In this document: positions 20,573 to 32,296 of the stretch, in pieces
Layout of the letters: every line of letters starts with the position of its first letter
Numbering within the stretch: position 1 is the stretch's first letter
Assembly (NCBI GenBank): GCA_003290165.1
Contig: QNQO01000598.1
Coordinates: 372,001 to 436,000, forward strand
Direction of reading: 5' to 3'
DNA: 64,000 nucleotides
Origin: Berberis thunbergii
Taxonomy: Eukaryota > Streptophyta > Magnoliopsida > Ranunculales > Berberidaceae
The notes under the pieces: generated by a model
What the model was told of the DNA's origin: nothing
What the model saw: only the letters and a program-made list of their open reading frames with translations
Database searches by the model: none
Position numbers and translations under genes: made by a program

Positions 20573-23156
20573 ATGGCGAGCAAGAATCAACTTTCTAATG
20601 AACTATTTGCTAAAGGCCGTAAAATTTCAAGGAGAGATCGTTTTTCTAGTAAAATATGGAGGGCATTCAGAGAAGTATGAGATCCTTGATGATCTGATGC
20701 TCGTCACATTGGGCGCGGGTTAGACGCCATTGGCTCCTCAAAAAGGATTTATCTATTTGCACCGAGGTATGCTTCAATCGGATGTTCATTTTTCTGTGAT
20801 CAAGGAAATTTGGAGCTTCCTGGCGTACCTCGGCATTCCGCCCACTCAGCTAGTGCCAAAAGGGTATAGGACGGTGATCGCCATTCTGATAGGGTGAAGG
20901 ATGCTGGTGTTCGAGTGTCTCCGAGGATGATCCATTTGCTCATCTCTCATCGGATAAATGAGCATGATGTGTGCGTGTTGAAGTCGTCAGCTTGTTTCGA
21001 CAAAGTGCTTAACGATTACGAGTTCTACAGAAGCATTGCTTCATGGCTTCTGCGGACTCGAAGTATGTTGAGCTTGATGGTTGTCCGATCAAGCAGGAGT
21101 TCAGTCAACCGAGTAAGTTTAATTCCGTTCTCAATCCCGCTTATAATGACTTCAATTTGAATTGTTATCCGTGCTTTCTGTACGGAAATTTCCAACGATG
21201 CCCCTTACTTCTGATGATGAAGCAGTTTTGGCTAAATTGAGTGACATGCCTTGGATGCGGGTAGAGGATGTCGTCCAACCCTATAATATCAAGCGCAATG
21301 GACTATGGACTTACTATCATGAGGCCCCCATTCTTTTTAGAGTTCTGAAATTGAAGTCTAAAGGTGAACCTTATTCGAAGAAGAGGAAGCTCTCGAAGGT
21401 TAAGATCCCTAGCCCGTCAATGAGGGCGGAGTTGAATGAGGCGATTTCTTCTTCCATGCGTTCAAAAAAGCACCGTATTGCGCCTAAGCCTGCTCTGGAG
21501 TGTTTGCCCCTTTAGAGGGGGACGTAGAGTTGTAGGGCAAGATCTTGATTCGTTTGCTGCAGCGGAAGCGATTGTGCCCAAGAGGCATGATGCTCGGGTG
21601 AAGGCCCTCGTTTCCCTCCTTAATTTGGAGAAGGCTTATCTATAAATGGGGGGGGGGGTTGAAGATGCAACAAAGCTGAGCAATGCGCATGTGAAGGTTA
21701 TGAACAAACTGTTGCTACAGGCGGGTGTGGCAGCTTCGTTCTATGCAGGTCAGACTCATCCTTTTTAATTGAAGGATTTTGTGTATAACCTTTCCTTGGA
21801 TCGCGAGTCTTCTCATTCTGGTGAAAGAGTCGTCTGACCGTCGTCCTTATAGCAAAAGGTCTCTTCCACCTCACCCGTACTATCCTTCGTCCCAGTCTCG
21901 ACCTGAGATTGAGGTGACGATGGGTACAAGAGATAACTCACTTCCTTCTTCCCCGTCTGCTGCTTTAGAACCAACTCGTGAGAGAAAGCCAATCGTTCTA
22001 AGGGGAAAGTGGTGGAAGAGGGCCCTGATGTAGTGAAGACAGCGAAGGATAGTGTTGGTGTGATTTCGATCCCAACGGACCTTCATCCGGATGCGCAGAT
22101 TAATCTATTAGCCCCGGATGTGGTAAAAATGAGCAACCAAGTCTGACACTAAGAGGCTAATGTTTCTTCTGCCTCCAATAAGCATATTAGTAGATGGAAT
22201 GACTGGCTAGCGAATTGTGCTCCCAAGCTAGATGGTGATACGCTGGGAGAACATATGGACAAGGGGCAGAAACATCTCATGCTAGGGATGTCATATCCGA
22301 ACCAAGTTGTCATCGCTGGGATAGAAGTTGACGTTGCTCATGAGAGAGTGTATACCATGGAGCGAGTCTTTGGGAATTTGCAGAAGTTGTAACCTGATGT
22401 TTTTCACCAAAATTTAATCACTAAAAAAATAGCTTGCAGAATGGAGGCCTGCCCAATCAGCTGTTGATTAGGAGGCCTGGCAGACAAGATCAAAGGCTTA
22501 GAGGGTTCACTTAGAAACATTTGAGTTTGATTTGGCAGTGGCAGTGTCCGCGAGGGATAGGTTCGAAGAAGAACTGAACCATGAACGTCATGATTTACAA
22601 TTTGCTCAGAAGTCTGCAGCCAAGGCACAGGTTGATTTGCAGACTTTGATTGCGAAAAAGGACAAGAATGAGTCTGAGTGGACTGTCTGATGTCAGCAGT
22701 TAAAGGCTAAAATTGACTTCAATGTCGAGTGTAAGGACAGCAGAGGATCAACTTCTCCTGGTACAGAATAAACTTAGTGCAGTCAAGGACAACCCGAGCA
22801 CTAAGCAATCCAAAGATGATGTTTTGTCGGGCAAACTGGAGTAGTTGGAGCGACAGCTCACTGAGTCAAGAGTACACATGAGGAAGTTCCTCAAGGCCCA
22901 GGGCATGTTCGAGTTCAGCAGATTTGTGCAAGGAAGACTGGAGCTGTTGCAGCTTATGAAAGAGGAGCATGTCGATTGGGACCTCTCCTACTACAGAGAG
23001 GTATCCTTTGCAAAGTTTGTAGAAGCCTCCAATCAATCAGAAGAAGAGGATGATCAAGATCAGAGTGTCCAATCAGCAACGCTTGCATACGCGTCCCTTG
23101 CTTCTTCTCTCACCCAAGCAAGTTCTACTGTATCTGAACCTTCTCCTGATGAGTAG
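20573..23156 (+). pseudogene. Antisense ORF of the second Tat element, frameshifted
   Basis: It opens MASKNQLSNELFAKGRK at 20573. After a stop or two it reads KGFIYLHRGMLQSDVHF, then FLAYLGIPPTQLVPKGY and KDAGVRVSPRMIHLLISHRI. The minus-strand ORF at 31307-29390 has the same start (MAHQNHLDDELLAKG) and the same LHRGMLQ, LGIPPTQL and VTPRVIQLL blocks, so the two are homologous. A long charged middle (about 22500-22900) has coiled-coil character. The C-terminal segment 22845-23156 is open and ends in an acidic, serine-rich tail. There are several frame changes and stops (near 20690, 20893, 21238, 21512, 22031). It lies 270 bp from its 3' LTR, the normal layout for Tat elements. Function of the protein is unknown. 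Confidence 0.8.
21649..21658. repeat. G10 homopolymer
   Basis: A run of ten or so G residues in the antisense ORF at the end of one open frame, just after a TAA; a likely slippage site. Confidence 0.7.
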
Positions 23157-23639
23157 TAAACTATGTATTTCTCGGATTATCAATGAAAGATGATATGTTG
23201 AGTATCAGTTTGCGTTTGTGTATTCTTTGACTTTTCCTTCTGGCTCTTTTCTACTTTGTCTTACCGTGGTGTTATCCTTTAGACAAGATTTTGCGAAGTT
23301 AGGAAACCGAAGGATTGATCTGCCGATGAGAGTTCTGACAACTTATATTATGATAGTTCAAGCAATTCTAGTTTGCACTCTTTAGAGATCGAGAAGTTGT
23401 TTCGGTCAACTCCTGTAAGTTAACTAAGTTCCATGCAAAGGAATAATTTTGGCTAGCAATAGATCATTCAGACCAAGCTGTAATCGACCCTTTAATTCAC
23501 CATTGTAATCCGCCCTTGGCGGATCAGGTTGTAGATCAGACAAGCAACTGTCGTCGCTAGTCTAGGCAAACTGGCCAGACTATGGTCAAGCATGTGCATC
23601 GCTATAAGTGATCAGGTAATGATCCTGGTGAGTTTTCTG
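23157..23639. other. Non-coding spacer of the second Tat element
   Basis: There is no coding signal. It contains scattered, strongly diverged matches to the array that follows, for example around 23590-23635. Confidence 0.45.
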
Positions 23640-24247
23640 AGTTAAGCTTCTTGAGCTCTGACTGGGGAACTATGGTATTCGTCATCAGTTAAAACTGACT
23701 AAACTTTGGTAGGGTTCGGCGATCATTGCCTATAGTTGGACAATGATTTCTGGCAAACCATCTTGATCAGGCGTTGAGAACACTGACTAGAATCAAGCCA
23801 TCATCATCCGCTCTTGACGGACTAAGCATTACAACAGACTAGAAGTTATTGTCATCAGTCATCACTGATTAAACATTGGTCGAGTTTGGCAATCATTGTC
23901 TGTAGTTGGACAATGATTCCTGGCAAGCCATCTTGATCAGGCGTTAAGAGTGCTGACTAAGCTCCCACTTTCTATGCCATCTTTATTCGCACTTGGTGAA
24001 CTAGGTTTTTAGAGAGGACAAAAAGCTATCATCATCAGCCGTTGCTGACTAAACTTTGTTTGGGTTTGGCGATCATTATCTATAGCGTTAAGAGCGCTGA
24101 CTAAGCTCCCACTTTCTAAGCCATCTTCATCCATGCTCCGCGAACTATGGTCTTAGAGAGGACCGAAAGCTATCATCATCAAAAAAAAAAAAAAAGCTAT
24201 CATCATCAGTTTGGATTGATTAAGCTTTGATCGAGTTCGGCGACTGA
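23640..24247. repeat. 170-180-bp tandem repeat, about 3.4 copies
   Basis: Successive units share 'tcatcagt' starts at 23682, 23852, 24032 and 24203 (periods 170, 180, 171). They also share a 'ttggcgatcattg' core and a 'cttgatcaggcgttaagag' block. One unit contains a 15-A run (24181-24195) with a local duplication of 'gctatcatcatca' around it. The array ends exactly where the LTR at 24248 starts, so the third Tat element has inserted into it. Confidence 0.85.
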
Positions 24248-24916
24248 TGATACACTTAAACAGTCGTATACGTGTCAAGATGATTTCGAGGAAAGATATG
24301 CCCTAGCGTTAGTTCAACACTGATTCGGCCCATGATGTTCTAAGCCCGCCCAATGCAGTCTGCCAAACGGACCCGAATTCTTATAGCCTACTAGGCCCAC
24401 GTGTCTCACAACTATTCTCAATACTCGTAAGCTCTGTTAAGGCAAGTATCTCGAGGATCAGTTTCGAATGGGCAATCAACGGCTCTTTGCTTCCAATTAG
24501 GAAGCTTATTCCAGAGTACATATCACATATGGAGACTTCCACCTATAGAATACTCTCGGAACAGAAGCTATCTCCTGCGTATCTAGGAGCACATGGCTAA
24601 TAGGAAAACTTCCCTCCACAGCACGACTCCTAATTAGAGAAGGATCTTCATGCAGATCTTCTTCAATAAACTACGCATCGATGGTCAGGTTGAACCAGGA
24701 CTCCTGCACTATAAATAAGTCATGAGGTTCGTAAGGTAAAGGACGCTACAAATTCCCTGTTTACAACATTACACCTTCCTCAGATCCCTATCTAACTTTA
24801 GTATTGGAGTCTCATCGACCACCACAACGATGGTCTATGGCTCACGTGCGTTCCTTGTGCACTTCAGTAGGTTTGCAGGTCAAGGTCAAAGTAGAGAGCA
24901 AAAAATGACTGCATCA
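24248..24916 (+). repeat. 5' LTR
   Basis: It starts TGATACAC and ends GCATCA. The promoter core CTATAAATAAG is at about 24709, so transcription should start near 24740. It aligns throughout with 31574-32246 despite many substitutions. Confidence 0.9.
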
Positions 24917-24940
24917 GTTTGGCGTCGTCCGTGGGGACGA
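24917..24940 (+). promoter_or_regulatory. Primer binding site
   Basis: Immediately after the LTR end comes TTTGGCGTCGTCCGTGGGGA, the usual form of PBS in plant Gypsy elements of this type, complementary to the 3' end of a host tRNA. I did not fix which tRNA. Confidence 0.75.
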
Positions 24941-24982
24941 CAAAGTTCCTAACCTTTTACTAGTATCATCTCTCAAGAGATC

Positions 24983-25620
24983 ATGACCACCCAATCATGC
25001 AATAATGGAAAACAAGCTAACACTCCCGAAACAGTAGCAGCAATGACAAACCCCAAATCAGATCCAAGACAGTTTTTTATACGTCAAGTCTTGCTGACAA
25101 TGAAAATGCTAAAATCGATAAAAACAAGGACCTGATGAGATATTGAAGGTATATCTAACTTGCTTCAACAACGATTTAACTGCCATCAACGTGTGCAACT
25201 ACACGACGGTTGTCTCAGCCTTCATCGATGAACTTGAAAAAGGTAAGTTCTATAACTTCCTAACTCTTGACCCACTGGCAAATATGGCAAACCTGGCAAG
25301 CGAAGCGCAGAGCTACATCACCCTAAAAAAGGAACATGCAACCAGAAGCAAAGCCGGGCCAAAAGATAAATCAGTCAACAAGATATGCGTGCTTCACGAA
25401 GCCCATTTCGAGTCTGAACTATCTAATAGGTCTAGGAAAAGGCCCTCCGAGGTATGAGGATCCAAGCAATACGTGGCGAACAATTAGCACTGTGCGCTCA
25501 AAAGCACGACCACTCCATGCCACTAGCGTTTACGGAGGAAGTTGTCCAGTGCATACATCTCCCGCACAATGATGCCCTGGTAGTAACGATCTCTCTGGTA
25601 AGTCGGGAAGTAAGGAAATC
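24983..25620 (+). pseudogene. Gag remnant
   Basis: A start at 24983 opens a frame that stops after about 50 codons. A second frame (25143-25457) reads VYLTCFNNDLTAINV and then DELEKGKFYNFLTLDPLANM with ASEAQSYITLKKEH. This matches the late gag region of Tat elements, which has a helical LxxALxxAxxYIxxEE-like motif before the nucleocapsid part. No zinc knuckle is visible. Gag would form the particle core around element RNA. Confidence 0.65.
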
Positions 25621-25935
25621 CTTGGTGGGCACTAGGAGCTCATGGAACGTCCTGTTTCTCCGCACGTTCCACAGCATGCAACTAGAGCAGAAAGCATTGA
25701 CCCCCAAAAACCGTCCGATGATCAATTTCTGCTGCAAAAAGTGCTTCCCTGTAGGAAAGATATGACTAACGGTAGTAGAGGGAGAGAAGCCAACTCAAAA
25801 AACCTTATTTCAAAATTAATAGTGATTGACATACCTTCGGCATATAATGCTGTCTTGAGGAGGCACTGGATACACCAAATGGGAACAACAGTCTTCACCC
25901 TACACCAGTGCATCAAGTATTAAACAAACCAAATG
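25620..25935 (+). pseudogene. Protease region remnant
   Basis: The frame 25642-25923 ends with VIDIPSAYNAVLRRHWIHQM, the conserved post-active-site stretch of Gypsy aspartic protease in this lineage (family wording DxPSAYNAIIGRxxL). The catalytic DTG cannot be found, so the active site is lost or lies in a shifted frame. Confidence 0.7.
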
Positions 25936-26284
25936 ATCGATATGCTAAGAGGCAATCAGGTAGTGGCCCGGGAATTCCAGTATATGATGGCACTGCCACC
26001 GAGAAATTTTAAATTGGCAGCTGGCTCTGCGACTAAGATGGCTCACTATCCCACCCAAGAGGTAGGGAAAAAACAACCTATCCAAGATGACGAGGCTCTA
26101 ATAAGCCCTCGAAGCAAACCCAATGCCTCCCAACCAAAAGAAGAAACAATCACGATCTACCCCGACAACCCTCTCAACAGTAGGGCTATCCAGATAGGTT
26201 CCTGCTTGAGCAAAGACTTGGCGGAACAACTCATGAAGCTGCTACAATGGAATCAGGACACTTTGCTTGGACCATGCGAGACAT

Positions 26285-27050
26285 GACGGGAATCGCTCGT
26301 CAATAATCACCCATCGCCTAGAGATGGACCCCCGCATGGAAATCTTACAGCAGAAGAAGAGGTTCGTGGCTCCTGAGAGAAACACAATTATAAACGAGGA
26401 GGTGCAACGATTACTCAATGTGAACATGATTAAGGAAGTGATACCTAGACTGGCTGGCGAACACTATTCTTATAAAAAAGAAAAATGGGAAATGGAGGGT
26501 GTGTGTAGACTACACGGACCTAAACAAAGCCTGCTCAAAGGACAACTTCCCACTCCCCCGCATCGATCAGATTGTGGACGCCACATCCAGACATAGCTTA
26601 CTAAGCTTCATGGACGCCTACTCAGGCTACAATCAAATATTGACGCACCCACAGGATCAAGAAAAGACATCTTTCATAACCGAAAGAGGGATATAATGTT
26701 ATAGGGTGATTTCGTTCGGCTTGAATAACGCAGGTGCTACTTATCAACGACTAGTAAACCGAATGTTTAAAGAACAGATCAGAGGAACACGAAGGTCTAA
26801 ATTGAGGATATTATGGTCAAGAGCCTCCGCAGCCCTAACCACATAAGAGACCTTAATGAAGCATTCAACCAGCTTACTAAATACCAGATGAAGCTCAATC
26901 CACAGAAGTGTACGTTCGGAGTTGAGTCTGGAAAATTCTTAGGCTATATAGTAAACAAAAGAAGGATCGAGGCTGACACAAAGCAGATTCAGGCTCTTCT
27001 TTACATGAAAGCCTCTGCCACATCAAAGATGTTCAGAGCTATACTGGGAG
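26285..27050 (+). pseudogene. Reverse transcriptase remnant
   Basis: The blocks appear in order: HRLEMDPRMEILQQKKRFVA, NEEVQRLLNVNMIKEV, VCVDYTDLNKACSKDNFPLP, LLSFMDAYSGYNQILTHPQD, a short frame change at about 26695, then IMVKS, LNPQKCTFGVESGKFLGY. At the catalytic box (about 26803) the frame reads IEDIMVKS where active elements have YVDDMLVKS, so the first catalytic aspartate is now glutamate. With the frameshifts, no functional RT is possible. An active enzyme would copy element RNA into DNA. Confidence 0.9.
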
Positions 27051-27299
27051 GGTAGCAGCACTCAATAGGTTTATATTTAAATCATCTGACAAGTGTTTTC
27101 CTTTCTTTAAAATACAAAAGGGAAGAAAAGGGTTTTCGTGGAATGAGGAGTGCGAACAAGCCTTTCAAAGCTTGAAAACATACAAGGGGAGTCTAGAGCT
27201 ACTCTAAAAACTAGCGAGAGGTGAAACACTCTGCTTGTGCTTATCTATATTCAAGCACGCTGTCAGCTCAGCCCTCGTTTGAGATGACCGACGGACCCA

Positions 27300-27600
27300 A
27301 AAACCAATGTATTACGCCAGCAAAATCTTCGTGGAAGCAGAGGTAAACTATCTAGACCCAGAAAAGTTAGCTCTAGTACTGGTTGTATACTCTAGAAAAC
27401 TGAGGCCCTATTTTCAGGGCCACTCTATAACGATTCTGACCAAGCATCTATTTTGCTCGGTACTGCATAGACCAGAGTTATCCAGCAGAATGGTGAAATG
27501 GTCGGTAGAGCTCGGACAGTTTGACATAAGTTATGCTCCAAGAACCGCCATCAAAGCCCAGATGCTGGCAAACTTCATCGTCGAGTTACCGATAGAGAAG
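27300..27600 (+). pseudogene. RNase H (Gypsy RNH) remnant
   Basis: It reads MYYASKIFVEAEVNYLDPEK, LRPYFQGHSITILTKH, LSSRMVKWSVELGQFDISYA and LANFIVEL, the usual RNase H and tether wording of Ty3/Gypsy pol. This part is one of the longest intact frames of the element (27307-27738). Confidence 0.9.
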
Positions 27601-27734
27601 AGCCAAGACAGATCACTAGACCTTGGACTCAAGCACCCAGGATTGGGTCTTGTGATGCGATGGATCATCGTCGGGGAAAAAAAGTGGAGCCGGGATCACA
27701 CTCCACTCCCCAGCAGCTTCACCCTAAAAAAACT

Positions 27735-27960
27735 GTAAGATTCAGCTTCCCCGCTTCAAACAACGAGGCCGAATACGAAGCCCTCCTGTCTGGCCTATAA
27801 CTAGCCTTGGGGATCAGGATAGATCACCTAACGACATAAAGTGACTCAAGACTGGTAGATAACCAGGTCAAAGGAGATTTCAACAGCAAGGACCCCCGCA
27901 TGATAGCCTGCCACAAAAGTACTCAGTACACTGAGTGGTTTCAAGAGGTGTGAGCTTGTA
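27735..27960 (+). pseudogene. Second, archaeal-type RNase H remnant
   Basis: After the tether comes VRFSFPASNNEAEYEALLSG, then SDSRLVDNQVKGDFNSKDPR. This is the NNEAEYEAL and SDSxLV wording of the additional archaeal-type RNase H found in Tat pol. It is interrupted by two stops. Its presence next to the ordinary RNase H supports the lineage call. Confidence 0.85.
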
Positions 27961-28229
27961 CAATCCCCTCAAGATGACAATAAAAGAGTTGACGCACTAG
28001 CCAGAGAAGCCTCAACCTCGACCAAAGTCTCAAATGGTATCATTGAATACCAAGAGTGATCAAGCCTTGACGAAGAAGAACCTAGAGATGTTTGCAGTGC
28101 AGACGCATCACCAAATTGGATGACTTCGGTTCTCGAATACATTGCAACCGAAACCCTACACACTGAAAAGGTCGAAGCTAGAAGACTTAAAAATAGAGCA
28201 GCAAGGTACACTATCCTAATCGACAAATG

Positions 28230-29270
28230 TATAGGAGGTCAGTGACTGGACCTCTGCTCTGATGTCTTTCACCTTCAGAGGCAAGTCGAGTCTTGGGAAG
28301 AATCCACGCCGGTATATGCGAAAATCATCCTGAAGGGAGAACCGTCGCACATAAAGCTTTGACATTAGGATACTATTGATCGACTATGCAACAAGACGCC
28401 AAAAATATTGTTCAAAATTGTGACAATTGTCAGAGGTTTGTACCATACACGTACATGCTTGCTCAGCCACTAACACCGATGACAAGTTCGTGGCCATTCG
28501 CGCAGTGAGAGATGGACATCGTCGGACCACTCCCAGCTTCATCCGGTAAAAAGTTCCTTTTTGTGGTCGTCGACTACTTCACCAAATGGGTCGAAGCCAA
28601 GCCCCTATCCAAGATAAGGCAGGGACAAATAGAAAAATTCATATGGGCCACCATCGTCTACAGATTTGGCATCCCGAAGGTATCAAGGTTAAAAAACTGT
28701 GCAAAAGTTTGAACATCAATTACCACTTCTCCTCACCATGGCACCCACAAGCCAACAGCCATGCAGAAGTTACCAACTGAACAGTCCTAGAGGTGACCAA
28801 AAGGAAACTTAATGTTGTCAAAGTGAAATGGGTTCCAGAGCTACCCGGAATACTCTGGGCATATCGGACGACTAAAAGAATCCCTACTGGAGAAACACAC
28901 TTTACCCAAGCATACGATTCAGAAGCTATGGTTCTGGTAGAACTCGAAGTGCCTACTTTCTGAACAAAACAATTCAGACCGGACGACAACGACGAAGCCT
29001 TACGCGTTGGACTAGACCTCCTTGAAGAAAAACGGGATCTAGCCTCTACCAATATGGTTGCCTACAAACAACAAATAACACAATACTACAACAAGAAGGT
29101 CAAGCCATGTGAATTCAATGTGGAAGATTGTGTACTCAAAAAGACCCAGCAAAACACCAAAAAAGTTGGTACGAGAAAACTAAACCCGAACTGGGAAGGA
29201 CCCTACAGAGTAACTAAGGTTCAACAGGCCGGGGATGTATTGGCTGGAAGATGTAAACGGTGACGGGCTT
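28230..29270 (+). pseudogene. Integrase remnant with lost second catalytic residue
   Basis: A zinc-binding HHCC region is seen at about 28320-28440 (HKALTLGYY, then NCDNCQRFV with one shift). The core follows: MDIVGPLPASSGKKFLFVVV and DYFTKWVEAKPLSKI. Where active integrases read FGIPxxIVTDNG, this copy reads FGIPKV and then jumps to a lysine-rich string, so the second catalytic aspartate has been deleted. The third acidic residue survives in HPQANSHAEVTN. The C-terminal GPY/F module is present as NPNWEGPYRV near 29200. Stops separate the parts. Confidence 0.88.
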
Positions 29271-29389
29271 AAACGACCATGGAATGTAGAGCATCTAAAA
29301 GAATATTATCAATAAAAACATTTGTTTTTACTAGAACTTCCACTATTGTCCATTGCAACACCCGATCATCCTCGTTGCGACCAAAGTCG

Positions 29390-31307
29390 AATGTCAGCTC
29401 CAACGCCTAGTCCGCTGCTAAATCAGACTCAAAGGCTTCCAAACAAACCCTTTGAGTCTCGGCATCACCAGCTGACTGTTCCAGCCTCCTATCTTCGATC
29501 TGCTTTCTCAGGGATTCAATCTCCAAAAGTGCATCAGAATACGAATTCTGCATAGTCGAGAAGACATGCTCCATGGTGTATACCCTCTCACGAGCTGCCT
29601 CAACTTCTTCCTAGTGACGACAACCTCGCTCAATTGGGACATCCCCAACATAAAGAGTTCCTTATCCATGTGTTCCTCCAGCGCATCCTCTTTCGGCTTC
29701 GGAGCGCAATTCGCCAGCCAGCTATAGTGTATGCTTATATGTTTCCTCGAAGCATAATCAATGTCAACCTCCTGGTGTCGGGTCTGGTTGCTCATTTGCA
29801 CCACGTCCGGAGCAAACAAACTCATCTGTGCATCCGAATGGAGCTCTCATGGATGTGGGATAATGTCAGCACCGCTCTTTGTAGTTTCTACCACACCTAA
29901 GCCCTCATCCACAACCTTCCCTTTGTCACCAACATCTTACCATTTATTGTGAGCCGGCTCAGTGGAATCTAAAGGAAAAAATGAAAAGAATGAAGCAAAT
30001 TGTCCAACGAACCCTCCATTATTTTGATATGCAGTCTGAAGCGAGATGGGGGCAATGCAGACTACAAGAGGGATGACCCACACTGCAACGGCCAGTGTCA
30101 GATGATCCACCAACAGGAAAATTGAACTCGAGGACCACGGGTGAATCCTCGACAGAACCTTCCAGTAAAATAGTTTCGGATTGGTCAACATCAGTAGAAG
30201 CCATCACAGCAGCTAGCATAAGCTTCTCATCAAGGTCTCGGCCTACTCAGTACTCAGTTGCGATGCATCATCAACCCCTGCTAATCGTAGGTGGTCATTC
30301 TCCCAGCCAAATACTACAACCTCCACCCCGGCAGGCCTACCAGGATCATGTTCCTCCCTCACTGGAACATGTCATTTGGGAACCGGCTTGGTTTAGCGCT
30401 AGACATCTTCAAGCTTATGAAAGAGCCAAGTGTATCAAAAAGCCCCTCTTTGTCGGGCAGAGTAGGAGCCTTAACTTTGAAAGCCTTCCTCGTCCTGGAA
30501 GGGGTTCCAACTTCAGACTTAACCTTCAGCACTATGTGAAAAATGGGAGCCACGTGCTAGTTGGCCCACAATCTACTGTGTTGAAGTTGGTAGGACAGAT
30601 AACATCCTCCACATTAATCCACGGCGTGTCATGAAATGCCTTCATAGTGACTTCCTCCTCCAAAAAAAGAGAAGTAGTGGATAACCTCCCTACAAAAAAA
30701 AAACACGCGACGATCAGCATACAATCGACGCGACGGAATCAAAGGGTAAAACTATACTTACGAAGTGTCTTGAATTCCCACTCAAGCGACGACCCTTGAA
30801 CTCGAAGTACTTCGAATTCAAATGAGCGAAGAAGCAGAATTTTTGTAAAAATTTAAAGTCATCCGACAATTTTCCGAAGCAAGCAGACGACATCATCTTA
30901 CAAACGACATGATAATTCAGCCGAAAGGAAGTTAACAACTGGATTACCCTTGGAGTCACGCAGACACCAACATCCTTCGCCCTGATCAATATGAAAATGA
31001 TAATCCTGTAGCCATTCAGTGCCAACTGGGTAGGAGGGATTCCAAGAAATTCCAAAAAGCCCCAGATCTTGTCAAGCACAAGAAAATGGGCTCCAGTTTG
31101 AAGCATCCCGCGGTGCAACCAGATGAATCCTTCCGGAGAAACATTGGCGTCAGATCATCATTCAGAGTATAAAATGGCAGGTCTTCAAGGACCCACCCCA
31201 AATGTCTTCCAGATATTAGTGAGGCTCAATTTGGAAGCCGACCTATCTTCAAATAATTGGAGGCCCTTAGCAAGAAGCTCATCATCAAGGTGATTTTGGT
31301 GAGCCAT
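29390..31307 (-). pseudogene. Antisense ORF of the third Tat element
   Basis: The minus-strand start at 31307 gives MAHQNHLDDELLAKG. A stop near 31200 is followed by the frame 31118-30714: LHRGMLQTGAHFLVLDKIWG, FLEFLGIPPTQLALNGY, VCVTPRVIQLLTSFRLN. Further parts occur at 30720-30532 and 29825-29508, where charged, coiled-coil-like sequence follows. It matches the plus-strand ORF at 20573-23156 block by block. It faces the pol genes and lies between integrase and the 3' LTR, so it must be read from its own promoter or from outside the element. There are several stops and shifts. Function unknown. Confidence 0.8.
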
Positions 31308-31552
31308 GGAAAAGGTGAATAAACTTTCAATCAAAAGATAAACAGAACGGAGTCTCTAAAAGCGTAAAAATGGAAGAATCAATCTCTGCAGAAAGGGAGA
31401 TCTAAATAGGGATTGGTTTCCCGCCTCTTCTCCACTAAACCGAATCATGCTTAATTAATGAAGCGCGCCGCTCAAGTAACGGTTCAAACTCAATCATCAT
31501 GAGCGGCATATTTTTTCAAGAAGTGAATTAGTGAACCGATACGATGTCCCAC

Positions 31553-31573
31553 TAACTCGAGGGGAGCAACTAA
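31553..31573 (+). promoter_or_regulatory. Polypurine tract
   Basis: CGAGGGGAGCAAC directly precedes the 3' LTR start at 31574. It is short and no longer pure purine. The same place next to the LTR at 20300 has a comparable G-run. Confidence 0.65.
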
Positions 31574-32246
31574 TGATACACCGAAACGTCCTCTCTTCTA
31601 TCGTACATGTGTCATGATGATCTCGAGAAATAACAGACCCAAGCGTCACCCCAACACTGATCCGGCCCAAGTGATTTCAAGCTCACACAATGCAGTTCGC
31701 CATACGGACCCAAATCACTATAGCATGCTAAGCCCACACGTCTCACAACTATCCCAAATACCCGTAAGCCCTATTAAGGCAAGTATCTCAGGGATCTGCT
31801 TCGGACAGGCAAGACAGTAGCACTTTGTTTTCAACTAGGAAGCAAATACCAGAGTATACGTCGTAGATGGAAACTTTTATCTATAGACAACACTCTGATT
31901 AGGAACTATCTCCCGCGTATCTAGGAGCACAAGTTTAACAGGGAAACTTCCCTTAACAACACAACTCCTAATTAGAAAAGGATTTCCATGAAAATATTTT
32001 TCCCTAAACTACGCCACCGATGACCTGGTCGAACCAGGACTTCAACACTATAAATAAGACATGAGGTAGGTAAGCTAAGGTATGCTACAAATTTCTTGTT
32101 TACATCATTACGCCTTCCACAGATCCATGTTTGACTTTAGCATCGGAGTGTCATCGGCCACCACAACGGTGGTCCGTGGCTCACGTGCGTTCATTGTGTA
32201 GGTCAACAGGTCAAGGTGAAGCAGGGAGCAAAAATTGACAACAACA
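31574..32246 (+). repeat. 3' LTR
   Basis: It starts TGATACAC and ends ACAACA. CTATAAATAAG at about 32047 matches the promoter in the 5' LTR. Confidence 0.9.
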
Positions 32247-32296
32247 CAGGCCCTTCCTAATTTGTTGGCTGCCGACAAAACGAGTATGAAAAGCTT

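Larger units (their letters stand above)
24248..32246 (+). mobile_element. Tat-lineage Ty3/Gypsy LTR retrotransposon, about 8.0 kb, with an antisense ORF
   Basis: The element is bounded by two LTRs of 669 and 673 bp with TGATACAC starts. In order it holds PBS, gag, protease, RT, RNase H, a second (archaeal-type) RNase H, integrase, a minus-strand ORF, a polypurine tract and the 3' LTR. The dual RNase H and the antisense ORF between integrase and 3' LTR mark the Tat lineage. The two LTRs differ at many positions, so insertion is old, and all coding parts carry stops or shifts. The flanking five bases (ACTGA at 24243-24247, CAGGC at 32247-32251) do not match, so either one flank was rearranged or the copy arose by recombination. 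Confidence 0.9.
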
